From Micromonospora phaseoli (lineage in GTDB: Bacteria; Actinomycetota; Actinomycetes; Mycobacteriales; Micromonosporaceae), in the NCBI RefSeq assembly GCF_900109115.1, contig NZ_FNYV01000002.1, positions 62,001-126,000 of the forward strand: a stretch of 64,000 nt of DNA. Reading direction: 5' to 3'. A program made the position numbers and the translations under genes. How positions within the stretch are numbered: position 1 is the first letter of the stretch; every line of letters starts with the position of its first letter. Below are positions 8,915 through 17,229 of the stretch, one piece after another. A model generated the notes under the pieces. That model saw nothing but the letters and a program-made list of their open reading frames with translations, was not told the origin of the DNA and did not search any database.

Positions 8915-9331
8915 TCAGTCGCCGCGCCTGGGTAGCAGGGCGATCAGGGCGGCCGGCACCACCAGGTGCATCACGCCCAACGCGACCTTGGCTCCAACTG
9001 TGGCCTCGACCTGCAGAAGTGGCACGAACGACAGCAGCGTCACGGCCACCACGAGGCTGAGCCAGATGACGGTGGCCCGACGGCCGGCGATCCGTTCCAG
9101 GACGGCCAGTGTCGCCCAGCCCAACAGCGCAGCGCCGAGGGAGACCACGATCACCGGGATGAGGTTGACGACGGTTTCGGGCTCCCCTGGACTGAGCACC
9201 GCGTAGTTGACGCCGACCAGGGCGCCGACGAGCCAGGTCGCGACGCTGCCGGCGACGGCTGCGAGGACGCCGAGGGCGCGGCGACGCAGGGAACCGTTGG
9301 TGCTGACGGGGTTCAGGGTGGTGCCGGTCAT
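8915..9331 (-). CDS. DUF6069-like four-helix membrane protein
   Basis: 138-residue integral membrane protein with four predicted membrane segments (LGVLAAVAGSVATWLVGALV; NLIPVIVVSLGAALLGWATL; ATVIWLSLVVAVTLLSFVPL; ALGVMHLVVPAALIALL). The length and the spacing resemble the DUF6069 family of actinobacteria, whose function is unknown. I start at ATG 9331 because GGAGGAG lies 7 bases upstream; the frame is open for 30 more codons without family-like sequence. It follows a MarR regulator on the same strand, separated by 108 bp, and is a likely target or partner of that regulator. Confidence 0.7.
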   Translation of the reverse strand: MTGTTLNPVSTNGSLRRRALGVLAAVAGSVATWLVGALVGVNYAVLSPGEPETVVNLIPVIVVSLGAALLGWATLAVLERIAGRRATVIWLSLVVAVTLLSFVPLLQVEATVGAKVALGVMHLVVPAALIALLPRRGD

Positions 9332-9439
9332 GGCGCGCTCCTCCATCGGGGAAATCGACAACCACGACCGTATCAGATAGTCCCGAACAAAACCATCTTG
9401 CACGGGACGTCTTCCGGGCATATCTCCCGTCGAATCCGG

Positions 9440-9910
9440 CTAGTAGACCGAGCCGGGCGCCCCGCACGCACCGGCACCTGAGAGGCGCTCGTCGACGAGG
9501 CGCCGGATCGCCCGCAGGAACACCTCGCGTTCCTCGTCGGGCAGGGCGGCGAGCACGTTCTGATCGACGCGGGCGGAGATCTCCTGAGCCTGGCCGAGCA
9601 CCTGCTCCCCCGCTGCGGTGACCTCGACCAGTCGGGCCCGCCGGTCGGTCGGTGACGGCACGCGTCGAGCCAACCCCGTGGCCTCCAACTGATCCAGGGT
9701 CACCACCATGGTGGTCTTGTCCACCCCGCACAGTTCGCCGATCTGTCGCTGGGTCAGTCCGCCGCCGCGGGCCCGTGCCAGCACGCAGTGCGCCCTGGGT
9801 GAGATGCCCAGCTCGGCCAGGTTGGCGGCATGCTCGGCGCGGAGCGCGTGGCTGGCCCAACTGAGCAGGAACATCAGGTCCGACGGGCGACCCGGCAACG
9901 GGATGGTCAT
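9440..9910 (-). CDS. MarR-family transcriptional regulator
   Basis: 156-residue winged-helix DNA-binding protein. The helix-turn-helix and recognition helix are visible in LTQRQIGELCGVDKTTMVVTLDQLEATGL and the wing in RRVPSPTDRRARLVEVT, the strongest MarR signature. Flanking helices (RAEHAANLAELGISPRAH and the C-terminal VLAALPDEEREVFLRAIRRL) form the dimerisation part. It precedes the membrane protein gene on the same strand. Its own start is followed upstream by TAACAAGATGTT, and a related CATCTTG word occurs in the gap before the membrane gene, which may be its binding sites. The ligand is unknown. Confidence 0.88.
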   Translation of the reverse strand: MTIPLPGRPSDLMFLLSWASHALRAEHAANLAELGISPRAHCVLARARGGGLTQRQIGELCGVDKTTMVVTLDQLEATGLARRVPSPTDRRARLVEVTAAGEQVLGQAQEISARVDQNVLAALPDEEREVFLRAIRRLVDERLSGAGACGAPGSVY

Positions 9911-10073
9911 GTAACGAGGCTAACAAGATGTTCCGGCCTGGGATCGTTGCCCGGTCAGCTAACAGCTGCGCTGCTGCTGGGTCGACGTCCGGCACGCCGA
10001 GCGCGTCACGCCGGGTGACCGGGGTACCCGGGGAACGCCACGGTCGCCGAACCGGGCGGGCTAAGGTGCTGCG

Positions 10074-10853
10074 ATGGGTACCCACTCCGCCGCGGTCGAG
10101 GCACTCAAGGCCGACCCCGCCACCGCCTCGCTACGTCGGTCGCTGGAGGTGTACTACGGCGATCCCGGACGCGATGCGGCGATGGACGCCTTCTACTCCC
10201 GCTTCGTGCGCCCCGGTGACCTGGTCTTCGACATCGGCTCGCACGTGGGTGACCACATCGGCAGCTTCCGCCGGCTCGGCGCGCGGGTCGTCGCCGTGGA
10301 ACCGCAACCGCTGTGCCTACGCGCGTTGCGGGCCATCTACGCCGAGGACGACCAGGTCACCCTGGTCGAGGCGGCCTGTGGCGCGCAGCCCGGCCGGATC
10401 GGGTTCCTGGTGAACTCCGCCAATCCGACCGTCTCCACCGCCTCGACCGACTTCGTGGCGGCGGCCGCCGGTGCCGGCGGCTGGGAGGGGCAGGTCTGGG
10501 ACGGCCAGATCGAGGTGCCGGTCACCACCGTGGACACGCTGATCGCCGAGCACGGCCCGCCCGCCTTCGTCAAAATCGACGTCGAGGGCTTCGAGGACGC
10601 CGTGCTCGCCGGCCTCAGTGGGCCGGTGCCCGCGCTGTCGTTCGAGTTCACCACGATCGAGCGGGCGGTGGCGTTGCGGTGCCTGCGCCGGCTCGCCACG
10701 CTCGGCTTCGGCGGATTCGACGTGGCGCTCGGCGACCACAAGGCGTTGACCCTCGGGCGGTGGGTCTGCGCCGACGAGATGGCCGCCCACCTGCTCGACC
10801 TGCCGCACGAGGCCAACTCCGGCGACGTGTACTGCGTCAGCCCGCCCTCTTGA
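10074..10853 (+). CDS. FkbM-family SAM-dependent methyltransferase
   Basis: 259-residue class I methyltransferase. Motif I is VFDIGSHVGDHIGSF (about residues 52-66), the acidic residue after strand 2 is in VVAVEPQP, and the FkbM-specific block VKIDVEGFEDAVLAGL (about 167-182) is clear, as are VTTVDTL and LSFEFTT. Family members O-methylate sugars, polyketides or other secondary products; the substrate here cannot be told. It stands alone, between a MarR regulator and Hsp20, with a strong bidirectional hairpin just after its stop. Confidence 0.88.
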   Translation: MGTHSAAVEALKADPATASLRRSLEVYYGDPGRDAAMDAFYSRFVRPGDLVFDIGSHVGDHIGSFRRLGARVVAVEPQPLCLRALRAIYAEDDQVTLVEAACGAQPGRIGFLVNSANPTVSTASTDFVAAAAGAGGWEGQVWDGQIEVPVTTVDTLIAEHGPPAFVKIDVEGFEDAVLAGLSGPVPALSFEFTTIERAVALRCLRRLATLGFGGFDVALGDHKALTLGRWVCADEMAAHLLDLPHEANSGDVYCVSPPS

Positions 10854-10855
10854 CC

Positions 10856-10887
10856 CGGCCGGGCGGGACGCGCGTCCCGCCCGGCCG
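10856..10887. terminator. Bidirectional hairpin terminator
   Basis: Perfect 15-bp inverted repeat (10856-10870 with 10873-10887, arm CGGCCGGGCGGGACG) in the 41-bp gap between the converging methyltransferase and Hsp20 genes. It can serve both. Confidence 0.8.
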
Positions 10888-10894
10888 TGGCCGG

Positions 10895-11320
10895 TCAGCC
10901 CTTGATCTGCCTGGGGCCGTTGCCGGCGGCGCTGATGGTGACCCGGCGCGGCTTGGCACGTTCGGCGACCGGGATACGCAGCGTCAGCACCCCGTTGTCG
11001 TAGCCCGCTTCGAGCTTGTCGGTGTCGAGCGTGTCGCCGAGGAAGAGCTGCCGACTGAACACGCCCATCGGGCGCTCGGCGGCGACTAGCTCGACGGTGT
11101 CGCCGGCGGGCCGACGACGTTCGGCGCGGACGGTCAACACGTTGCGCTGCACCGTGCAGTCGATGCTGTCCGGGTCGACGCCGGGCAGATCGAAGGCGGC
11201 GTAGAAGTGGTCGCCGTCGCGGTAGGCGTCCATGTGCATGACCGCTGGGCGGCTGCTCGTGCCGAAGAACTGCTCGGTGAGCCGGTCGATCTCGCGGAAG
11301 GGGTCGGTACGCATCAGCAT
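10895..11320 (-). CDS. Small heat shock protein, Hsp20/alpha-crystallin family
   Basis: 141-residue ATP-independent holdase chaperone. The N-terminal arm carries [15 protein letters not shown], the alpha-crystallin domain runs from about residue 29 to 128 ([53 protein letters not shown]), and the oligomerisation I-X-I/V motif is RIPV. A strong GAGGAGG ribosome site lies 6 bases upstream of ATG 11320; a second ATG two codons in is possible. The upstream region holds a HAIR-like inverted repeat, so control by HspR and induction by heat are likely. Confidence 0.93.
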   Translation of the reverse strand: MLMRTDPFREIDRLTEQFFGTSSRPAVMHMDAYRDGDHFYAAFDLPGVDPDSIDCTVQRNVLTVRAERRRPAGDTVELVAAERPMGVFSRQLFLGDTLDTDKLEAGYDNGVLTLRIPVAERAKPRRVTISAAGNGPRQIKG

Positions 11321-11360
11321 GGTGTGCCTCCTCGGTTCCTCTGGCCGAAGGTCTCCTCAA

Positions 11361-11381
11361 GTTGAGCCTTGCTGACTCAAC
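11361..11381 (-). promoter_or_regulatory. HAIR-like HspR operator upstream of hsp20
   Basis: Inverted repeat GTTGAGC-N7-ACTCAAC on the plus strand. It fits the HspR-associated inverted repeat CTTGAGT-N7-ACTCAAG at 11 of 14 arm positions with the exact 7-base spacer. It lies about 40 bp upstream of the hsp20 start. A further CTCAACTTGAG dyad overlaps its hsp20-proximal end. Confidence 0.65.
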
Positions 11382-11487
11382 TCTCACTACCTTATTTAGC
11401 GCGTCAGCGTCCGGTCGTCAACTCGGCAGGTCAACCGGACCGGCGGCACCGACTCGGCGCGGAGGCGATCGTGAGCCCTGGGCCGGG

Positions 11488-12486
11488 TCAGCTCCGGCGG
11501 CGGGCCCGGGCAGCCCAGATCGCGTACGCCGGGTCGCGGTCGAGGTTGTGTCGGTCCCGGTCGTACCGGCGGGTGGTGCGCGGGTCGGCGTGCCCCATCG
11601 CGTCCTGCACGTCCTCCAGCGGCACCCCCTCGGTGCGGGCCGTGGTGGCGAAGGCATGTCGCAGCGAGTGCGGTGACAACCGAGCCCACGCGGGTATCCC
11701 GGCGCTTCGCGCAAGCCGCCGGACCAATCGGAACACCGAGTGCCGGTCGAGGCGGGTACCGCTGGCGGTGACCAGCAGTGGCCCGGTGAGCTCGTGGACC
11801 GCCACGCCCTGCCCGGCGGCCCGCTCGGCCAGGTACGCGTCCACCGCGTACGCCGTGCCGGGAGTCAGCGCCCGGCGGCGCGGCCTGCCGCCCTTGCCGA
11901 CGAAGCGCACGCTGCGGTGTCCCCGCTCCGCTCCGAGGTCGGTGACGTCCAGTGAGACCAACTCCCCGACCCGCAGACCGAGATCGGCCAGCAGGGTGAC
12001 GGTGGCGCGGTTGCGCGCCGCGGTCGGCCCGGTCTCGGCATCGGCGGCGGCGAGCAGCGCGTCCACCTCGTCGGGGGCCAGGCCGACGGTGGCCGAGTGG
12101 TCGCGGTCGATCCGGGGCCGGTCGGCGTCGCCGACCGGGTTGGAGTCGACCGCCCGCAGTTTGACCAGAAAGTCGTACCAACTGGACAGCGCGGACAGCT
12201 TCCGGGCTACGGTCGCCGGGGTCATTGGCCGGCCGGTACGGGCGACCAGGGTGCTTTCCAGCGCCCGCCCGTACTCGTTGACGTGCAGGAAGTTCGCCCG
12301 CAGCGGGTCGAGTTGGCGGGCATCGCACCAGGTCAGCCAGGTGGCGACATCGCGGCGGTACGCGTCGCGGGTGTGCTCACTCAACCGTCGGTTGCGCAAC
12401 CACGCGTCGGTGACGGCCATCGGCCCGTCGGGCAGGGCCGGGTGGGCCGGCGGGCGATACAGCACCGGAGTGTCGTGCGGACGCAT
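11488..12486 (-). CDS. Tyrosine recombinase/integrase (XerD-like)
   Basis: 332-residue site-specific recombinase. The N-terminal SAM-like core-binding domain spans about residues 24-110 (WLRNRRLSEHTRDAYRRDVA) and the catalytic domain about 135-315. All catalytic residues are present: R172 in LGLRVGEL, K198 in GKGGRPR, H273 and R276 in HSLRH, H299 in MGHAD and the nucleophile Y308 in RRYDRD. It is longer than XerC/D by an N-terminal tail and lacks the AP2-type arm domain of large phage integrases. It is adjacent to an HNH protein and an AT-rich patch, so a small accessory element is possible, but no att repeats were found. Confidence 0.88.
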   Translation of the reverse strand: MRPHDTPVLYRPPAHPALPDGPMAVTDAWLRNRRLSEHTRDAYRRDVATWLTWCDARQLDPLRANFLHVNEYGRALESTLVARTGRPMTPATVARKLSALSSWYDFLVKLRAVDSNPVGDADRPRIDRDHSATVGLAPDEVDALLAAADAETGPTAARNRATVTLLADLGLRVGELVSLDVTDLGAERGHRSVRFVGKGGRPRRRALTPGTAYAVDAYLAERAAGQGVAVHELTGPLLVTASGTRLDRHSVFRLVRRLARSAGIPAWARLSPHSLRHAFATTARTEGVPLEDVQDAMGHADPRTTRRYDRDRHNLDRDPAYAIWAARARRRS

Positions 12487-12577
12487 GCGAAAAATGTTCT
12501 CAGTCCTACTTCGGGTTGCCGATCAGGCGCGCCGACGCATCATGATCGTGTTGCGGTGCCTGGCAGACTCGGTTGGC

Positions 12578-13432
12578 ATGCAACGCTTTCCTTCCTGGGA
12601 CGGCACGGTACTGGCCTATCGGCTGGTCGGCTCTGGCCCGCCGCTGGTCTGCGTTCCCGGCGGGCCAGGCCAGGCCGCCGAATACCTCGGTGAGCTGGGC
12701 GGTCTCAGCGACCATCGGACGTTGATCCTGTTGGAGAACCGCGGAACCGGCGTATCGCAGGTCCCGCAGGACCCTGCCACCTACCGGGTGGATCGGCTCG
12801 TGCAGGACGTCGAGGCGCTGCGCCGGCACCTCGGGCTGGAGCGGATGGACCTGCTCGGACACTCCGCCAGCGGCGGGACCTGTCTGCTGTACGCGGCCGA
12901 GCATCCGCACCGGCTCGACCACCTCGTCCTGGTGGACCCGTCCCTGCGCGTCACCGGCATCCCGTCCGACCTCGCCGTGGACGAGGTGCTGGCTCAGCGG
13001 GCACAGGAGCCCTGGTACGCCGACGCGGTCACCGCCCTGCGTGCCGAGGCCACGTCGCCGCAGGAGCTGGAGCGCTACCGCTGGCTGTCGGCCCCGCTGC
13101 TGTACGGACAGTGGAATGCCGCAGCCCAGGTGCAAGCAGCCGCCGAGCCCGCGCAGTTCGTCGCACAGGCGACGGACGGCTTCTACGCCGGCTTCGAACC
13201 AGACCCGCAACTGCCCAACCGGCTCGCGGCGCTCACTGCGCCGGTGCTGCTGGTGGTCGGTGAGTACGACATCTGGCCCACCCGCGCCGCCGTACGCGAG
13301 CTGGCGACCCTGCTCAACAACGCCGACCTGGCGGTGCTGCCGCGCGCCGGGCACTTCCCCTGGGTGGACACCCCAGCCGCCTTCACCGCCAGCGTGCAGG
13401 CATTTCTTGCCTCGCACCCGGCCGTACCCTGA
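12578..13432 (+). CDS. Alpha/beta hydrolase (proline iminopeptidase-like)
   Basis: 284-residue alpha/beta-hydrolase. The oxyanion-hole segment is VCVPGGPGQAAEYLG, the nucleophile elbow is LLGHSASGG (Ser near residue 100), the acid is in LLVVGEYDIWPT and the catalytic histidine in RAGHFPWVDTP. The HGGPG-like loop and the LLENRGTGVS strand place it near proline iminopeptidases and related esterases; the true substrate is open. ATG 12578 is used because MQRFPSWDGTVLAYR begins the fold; an upstream in-frame ATG at 12542 would add 12 residues. It diverges from the integrase gene across about 90 bp. Confidence 0.85.
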   Translation: MQRFPSWDGTVLAYRLVGSGPPLVCVPGGPGQAAEYLGELGGLSDHRTLILLENRGTGVSQVPQDPATYRVDRLVQDVEALRRHLGLERMDLLGHSASGGTCLLYAAEHPHRLDHLVLVDPSLRVTGIPSDLAVDEVLAQRAQEPWYADAVTALRAEATSPQELERYRWLSAPLLYGQWNAAAQVQAAAEPAQFVAQATDGFYAGFEPDPQLPNRLAALTAPVLLVVGEYDIWPTRAAVRELATLLNNADLAVLPRAGHFPWVDTPAAFTASVQAFLASHPAVP

Positions 13433-13436
13433 CGCG

Positions 13437-13904
13437 GTGCTGTCCCAGATCAACGGTCTGTCCCGACACTTCACCGAGGACACGCTCCGGGCGTACCTGC
13501 TGAGCCGCTCGGAGCGTGTCGACAGCGGATGCCTGATAGTGCGCGGCTACGGCCGCCAGCGTGGCGTCCACCAGAAGCTGGCCGGCCGGGCGTGGGCGCA
13601 CATCGCGGCGTACGTGGTCTTCGTCGGCGGCTACGACCCTGCTCTCGAGATCCACCACGACTGTGGAGTGCCGGACTGCATCGAACCGGCCCATCTACGC
13701 CAGCTCAGCCACGCGGACAACTGCCGTGGACGGACCCAGCGTCCGCGTTGCCGTAACGGGCACGACCGGGAGTTCGAGCCGGCGACCGGCCGCCTCCGGA
13801 GGGTCTGCCGAATCTGCAACCGCGAGGCGCAGCAGCGCTGGCGCCAGCGTCAGGCCGCAGAGGTCGCCGAAGCACGGGCGGCGTACGGGCGGATGCCTTC
13901 CTGA
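13437..13904 (+). CDS. HNH endonuclease-like protein
   Basis: 155-residue protein with an HNH core in EIHHDCGVPDCIEPAHLRQL: His73-His74, Cys76, Cys81, His86, and Asn95 in SHADNCRGR. A second, treble-clef-like zinc site follows (Cys105, His109, Cys124 and Cys127 in CRNGHD and CRICN), and the C-terminus is basic and helical (REAQQRWRQRQ). This arrangement matches free-standing HNH nucleases of phages and actinobacterial accessory DNA. GTG 13437 lies four bases past the hydrolase stop; LSQINGLSRHFTEDTLRAYL then reads as the folded start. Nuclease activity is inferred. Confidence 0.75.
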   Translation: MLSQINGLSRHFTEDTLRAYLLSRSERVDSGCLIVRGYGRQRGVHQKLAGRAWAHIAAYVVFVGGYDPALEIHHDCGVPDCIEPAHLRQLSHADNCRGRTQRPRCRNGHDREFEPATGRLRRVCRICNREAQQRWRQRQAAEVAEARAAYGRMPS

Positions 13905-13949
13905 GCACTGACCAGCTTGGGGTTCGGCCCGCATCGGTGAAGGCATACA

Positions 13950-14060
13950 CCAACGCAAGTCCTTACGCACAATAACAGTCATTATGATGTACCTGTGATT
14001 TGTCCGGTTTGCCGGCTTAATTATTTGAATTGCGTAACCGGTAATTCGTTAATTGGCTCG
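13950..14060. other. AT-rich patch in a 273-bp gap between convergent genes
   Basis: The gap 13905-14177 separates the HNH gene from the end of the leftward SARP regulator. Its middle is strikingly AT-rich for this genome (for example 14017-14034 and 14041-14055 contain runs of A/T). It contains an inverted pair TTACGCA (13963-13969) / TGCGTAA (14031-14037), a CCGG-TTTG-CCGG hairpin (14004-14015) and GAATT/AATTC arms around an ACCGGT core. No convincing gene; a 40-codon frame from GTG 13995 starts MICPVCRLNYLNC but has no ribosome site. Confidence 0.4.
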
Positions 14061-14177
14061 GCCGAGGCAGCAAGGAGACGCCGGCGGCGATCGGCTACCG
14101 GAGCAGCGCGGGGGTGAGCATCTGTCCGGCCGCCGCCGCAGGCGATGCGCTGCCGTGCCCGCTGCTACTGGCTCGGG

Positions 14178-16985
14178 TCACGGTGCGGCAACGTGGCTCG
14201 CGGCCAGATCGTCCCGGAGCTGCTCGACCTCCGGATGCCCCACCTCCACGAGGATCTCCAGGGCACGCAGCCAGCAGTCGCGGGCGGCATCCAGATCGCC
14301 GAGGGCCTGCTGGGTGTCGCCGAGATGTCGGAGCGCCTGCGCCTCGTTGTAGCGGTGCCCGAGCTCACGGCTGAGGCTGAGCGCCTGCCGGTAGCAGCGG
14401 GCCGCCCGTCGGAAGTGACCAAGATGGTGGTGCGCGTAGCCGAGCGTGTCCCAACTGTTCGCCTCGCCGACGCGGTCGCCGAGCCGACGTTGCAGGGCTA
14501 CTGCCCGCTGGCAGTAGGGAATCGTCTCCGCGTGCTCGCCGAGCATGGCATGGTCCCAGCCGACCGCGTTGAGTGCGCGGGCCTCCCCCGCCTGGTGTCC
14601 GTTGTCCCGGAACAGCCGTAGCGACCGCTCGTCGTGGCGTAACGCGGCGACCTGGTCGCCCTCTCGCTCGCTCAACCAGCTCAGCGTCAGCAGGGTGTGC
14701 GCCTGACCAACCTGGTCGTCAAGCTCGTCCAACAGCACCAGCGCCTGCTCAAGGTGGCCACGGGCCAACTCGAACCGGCCCGTCTCGCAATAGGCGGGAA
14801 CGACGTCGCGGTGCGCCTGCGCCCGCGCCGCCCGGTCGCTGTGCCGCTCGGTGGCGGCCAACGCGTGGCGCTGCACGACGATCAGGTCCTCCCAGTGGCT
14901 GCGGCGGCTCAGGAAGGTGGTCAGCGTCCAGGCCAGCTGCCAGACGTGCTGGCCGAGTCCGTGTCGGGCGGCCAACTCGACCACCCGCATGAGCACCGCG
15001 TGCTCCTCGCCGAACCAGGCCAAAGCCTGCGCGTTGTCCGCTGGCTCCTCCGGCGCCACGCCCGCCTGGGCCGGTGGCGGCACGATCGGATCCCGCAGTG
15101 GCGACAGCCGCCCGTCGGCGCATCGGGCGCTTCGCAGATAGTGGTCCACGATCCGGTGCAGGGCGGCTCGGCGTAGCTCTGCCGGCTCCGACTCGACCAT
15201 CTCCGCCGCGTACGCCCGCAGCAGGTCGTGGCAGGTATACCTGCCTGGCGCCCGCTCCACCAACAGCTGCGCCCGGCTCAGTTCGCTCAGAACGGGGCGC
15301 ACCTGCCGGCCGGACAGCGCGGCGAGGCTGGCGGCGGCCGGCACCGAGATGTCCGGCCCCGGATGCAGCCCCAGTAGTCGGAACAGCCGGGCCGCCGGCT
15401 CGCCGAGCGCCCGGCAGGACCAGGAGAAGACCGACCGCAGGTCGGTGGCGGTGTCCCCGCTGCCCGCGAAGCCGTCGAGGCTGTCCTTCATCTGGGCCAG
15501 TTCCTGGTCCAACGCGGCGAGCGGGAATCCGGGGTGGGCCGCCGCGCGGGCCGCCACGATCGCCAGCGCCAGCGGCAGCCCGGAACACCGCTCGACGATC
15601 CCCTCCACCGCCCTCGGCTCGGCCGCCACCCGGTCGCCACCGAGTCGGCTCGCCAGCAACTCACGGGCCTCGGCCGCGGTGAGCAGGTCGAGGGTGACCG
15701 GGTCGGCACCCTCGGCCGCGACCAGACCGGACAGCTGTTGTCGGCTGGTCACCAGCACCGCGCATCCGGGGATGCCGGGCAGCAGCGGACGCACCTGCTC
15801 GGCATCGCGGGCGTTGTCGAGCACGATCAGCATCCGTCGGCCGGAGACTGTGCTGCGGTACAGGCCGATCTGCGCGTCCAGATCCAGCGGCACCGATCCG
15901 GGCGGCACACCGAGGGCATCGAGGAAACCTCGTAGCGCCATCTCCGGCGGCATTGCCGCCACCGAGGGCTCGAAGCCGCGCAGGTTGACGTACAGCTGTC
16001 CGTCGGGAAACCGGTCCAGGTTGTCGTGAGCCCACCGGAGTGCGAGCCAGGTCTTTCCGATCCCACCCATCCCCCCGACGGCCGAGATGGCGACCCCGCT
16101 GCCCGTGTCGGCCTGTCGGTCGACGGCGGCGGTCAGTGCCGCCAACTCCCGGACACGGCCGGCGAAGTTCGCTGGCGGCGGCGGTAGCTGCCGCGGTGTA
16201 CCGGCAGCGGCCGGACCGGTGGGTGTCGACGTCACGGCCGAGGCGGCGACCTCGCGATCGCCATGGAGAATCCGCAGGTGCAGCTCCTGCAGGTCGGTTC
16301 CGGGGTCGACACCCAACTCGTCGGCCAGGCGGTGCCGGATCCGCTGATACCGGTCGAGGGCCTCGGCTTGCCTACCCGAGCGGGACAGCGCCAACATCAG
16401 TTGGCCGGCAAGACGCTCGTCCAACGGCTGTTCGGCAACACCGCGCGACAGCTCGGACAGCAGCGTCGAGTGCTGACCGCGGCGCAGTGCGATGTCGGTG
16501 CGGTCGCGCTCGGCCGTGAGCCTGGCCTGATGTAGCTCGGTGCGCAGGATGTTGAACCAGGGCGTGTCCAGGCGCGCGAATGGCTCGCCCCGCCACAGGT
16601 CGATCGCCTCATCGAAGTGCCGCAGCGCGTGCTCGTCGTCGGTGGTACGCCGGGCGCGCGACACCAACTCCTTGAAGCGATGCAGATCCACCGCCATGGG
16701 ATCGACGTTCAGCAGGTAGCCGCCCTGCCGTCGGACGATGTCGACGTCCTCGGCACCGCTCAGACAGCGTCGCAGCCGAGACAGGTAGCTGTAGAGCGCA
16801 CTGTGCGCCCGCTGCGGCGGCCCGTTCACCCACACGCGGTCGAGCAACTGGTCAACGTGCACGATCTTGTTCGCGTCGACCAGCAGCACCGCCAGCACGC
16901 ATCGTTGGCGGACGTGACCGAGGTCAACCGCATTGCCGTCGACGAACGCCTCGACATCGCCCAGCAGCCTGAACACCGCAACCAT
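14178..16985 (-). CDS. AfsR/SARP-family regulator with NB-ARC and TPR domains
   Basis: 935-residue large SARP. Order: OmpR-type winged helix (about 1-95, FRLLGDVEAF to GGYLLNVDP), bacterial transcriptional activator domain (about 98-245, ending in DELGVDPGTDLQELHLRIL), NB-ARC ATPase (about 275-560; Walker A VGGMGGIGKTW at 303-313, Walker B RRMLIVLDN, RNBS VLVTSR, GLPLALAIV), a winged helix (CHDLLRAYAAEMVE) and C-terminal TPRs (about 690-920, e.g. LGYAHHHLGHFRRAARCYRQAL). ATG 16985 is preceded by GAGGG; the open frame continues upstream without domain sequence. It diverges from two secreted-protein genes; two SARP-type repeats lie between, so they are its likely targets. Confidence 0.92.
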   Translation of the reverse strand: MVAVFRLLGDVEAFVDGNAVDLGHVRQRCVLAVLLVDANKIVHVDQLLDRVWVNGPPQRAHSALYSYLSRLRRCLSGAEDVDIVRRQGGYLLNVDPMAVDLHRFKELVSRARRTTDDEHALRHFDEAIDLWRGEPFARLDTPWFNILRTELHQARLTAERDRTDIALRRGQHSTLLSELSRGVAEQPLDERLAGQLMLALSRSGRQAEALDRYQRIRHRLADELGVDPGTDLQELHLRILHGDREVAASAVTSTPTGPAAAGTPRQLPPPPANFAGRVRELAALTAAVDRQADTGSGVAISAVGGMGGIGKTWLALRWAHDNLDRFPDGQLYVNLRGFEPSVAAMPPEMALRGFLDALGVPPGSVPLDLDAQIGLYRSTVSGRRMLIVLDNARDAEQVRPLLPGIPGCAVLVTSRQQLSGLVAAEGADPVTLDLLTAAEARELLASRLGGDRVAAEPRAVEGIVERCSGLPLALAIVAARAAAHPGFPLAALDQELAQMKDSLDGFAGSGDTATDLRSVFSWSCRALGEPAARLFRLLGLHPGPDISVPAAASLAALSGRQVRPVLSELSRAQLLVERAPGRYTCHDLLRAYAAEMVESEPAELRRAALHRIVDHYLRSARCADGRLSPLRDPIVPPPAQAGVAPEEPADNAQALAWFGEEHAVLMRVVELAARHGLGQHVWQLAWTLTTFLSRRSHWEDLIVVQRHALAATERHSDRAARAQAHRDVVPAYCETGRFELARGHLEQALVLLDELDDQVGQAHTLLTLSWLSEREGDQVAALRHDERSLRLFRDNGHQAGEARALNAVGWDHAMLGEHAETIPYCQRAVALQRRLGDRVGEANSWDTLGYAHHHLGHFRRAARCYRQALSLSRELGHRYNEAQALRHLGDTQQALGDLDAARDCWLRALEILVEVGHPEVEQLRDDLAASHVAAP

Positions 16986-17018
16986 GAGCCCTCGCTGTCC
17001 CCCGCCGCCAGCAGCGGA

Positions 17019-17036
17019 TTCAAGTTTTCCACAAGG
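17019..17036. promoter_or_regulatory. Candidate SARP binding site 1 (11-bp-spaced direct repeat)
   Basis: TTCAAG (17019-17024) is followed by ACAAG (17031-17035), giving TCAAG/ACAAG exactly 11 bp apart. SARP DNA-binding domains bind heptameric direct repeats with an 11-bp period. The site is 34 bp upstream of the SARP start, so autoregulation is possible. Confidence 0.45.
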
Positions 17037-17133
17037 TCTCTTCCAGGGGTGCCCGGTAGCGACCCGTCCGCCACGGACCGGCGTATTCCGCATGGTCCGG
17101 CAGCTGTTTTCTGCACCCGCGCTGGTCTGGGAA

Positions 17134-17150
17134 TTCAAGGTCTACCCAAG
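17134..17150. promoter_or_regulatory. Candidate SARP binding site 2 (11-bp-spaced direct repeat)
   Basis: TTCAAG (17134-17139) followed by CCAAG (17146-17150) gives TCAAG/CCAAG exactly 11 bp apart, the same pattern as the site at 17019. GAATGA at 17157-17162, a few bases downstream, is a possible -10 for the rightward secreted-protein gene at 17230. Confidence 0.5.
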
Positions 17151-17229
17151 CTTCCCGAATGACCGGCCCCAGATGCTGATTTCACCGGGGCGAGACGAGC
17201 GCCCAGGAACAACCAGCTAGAGGAGAGTC

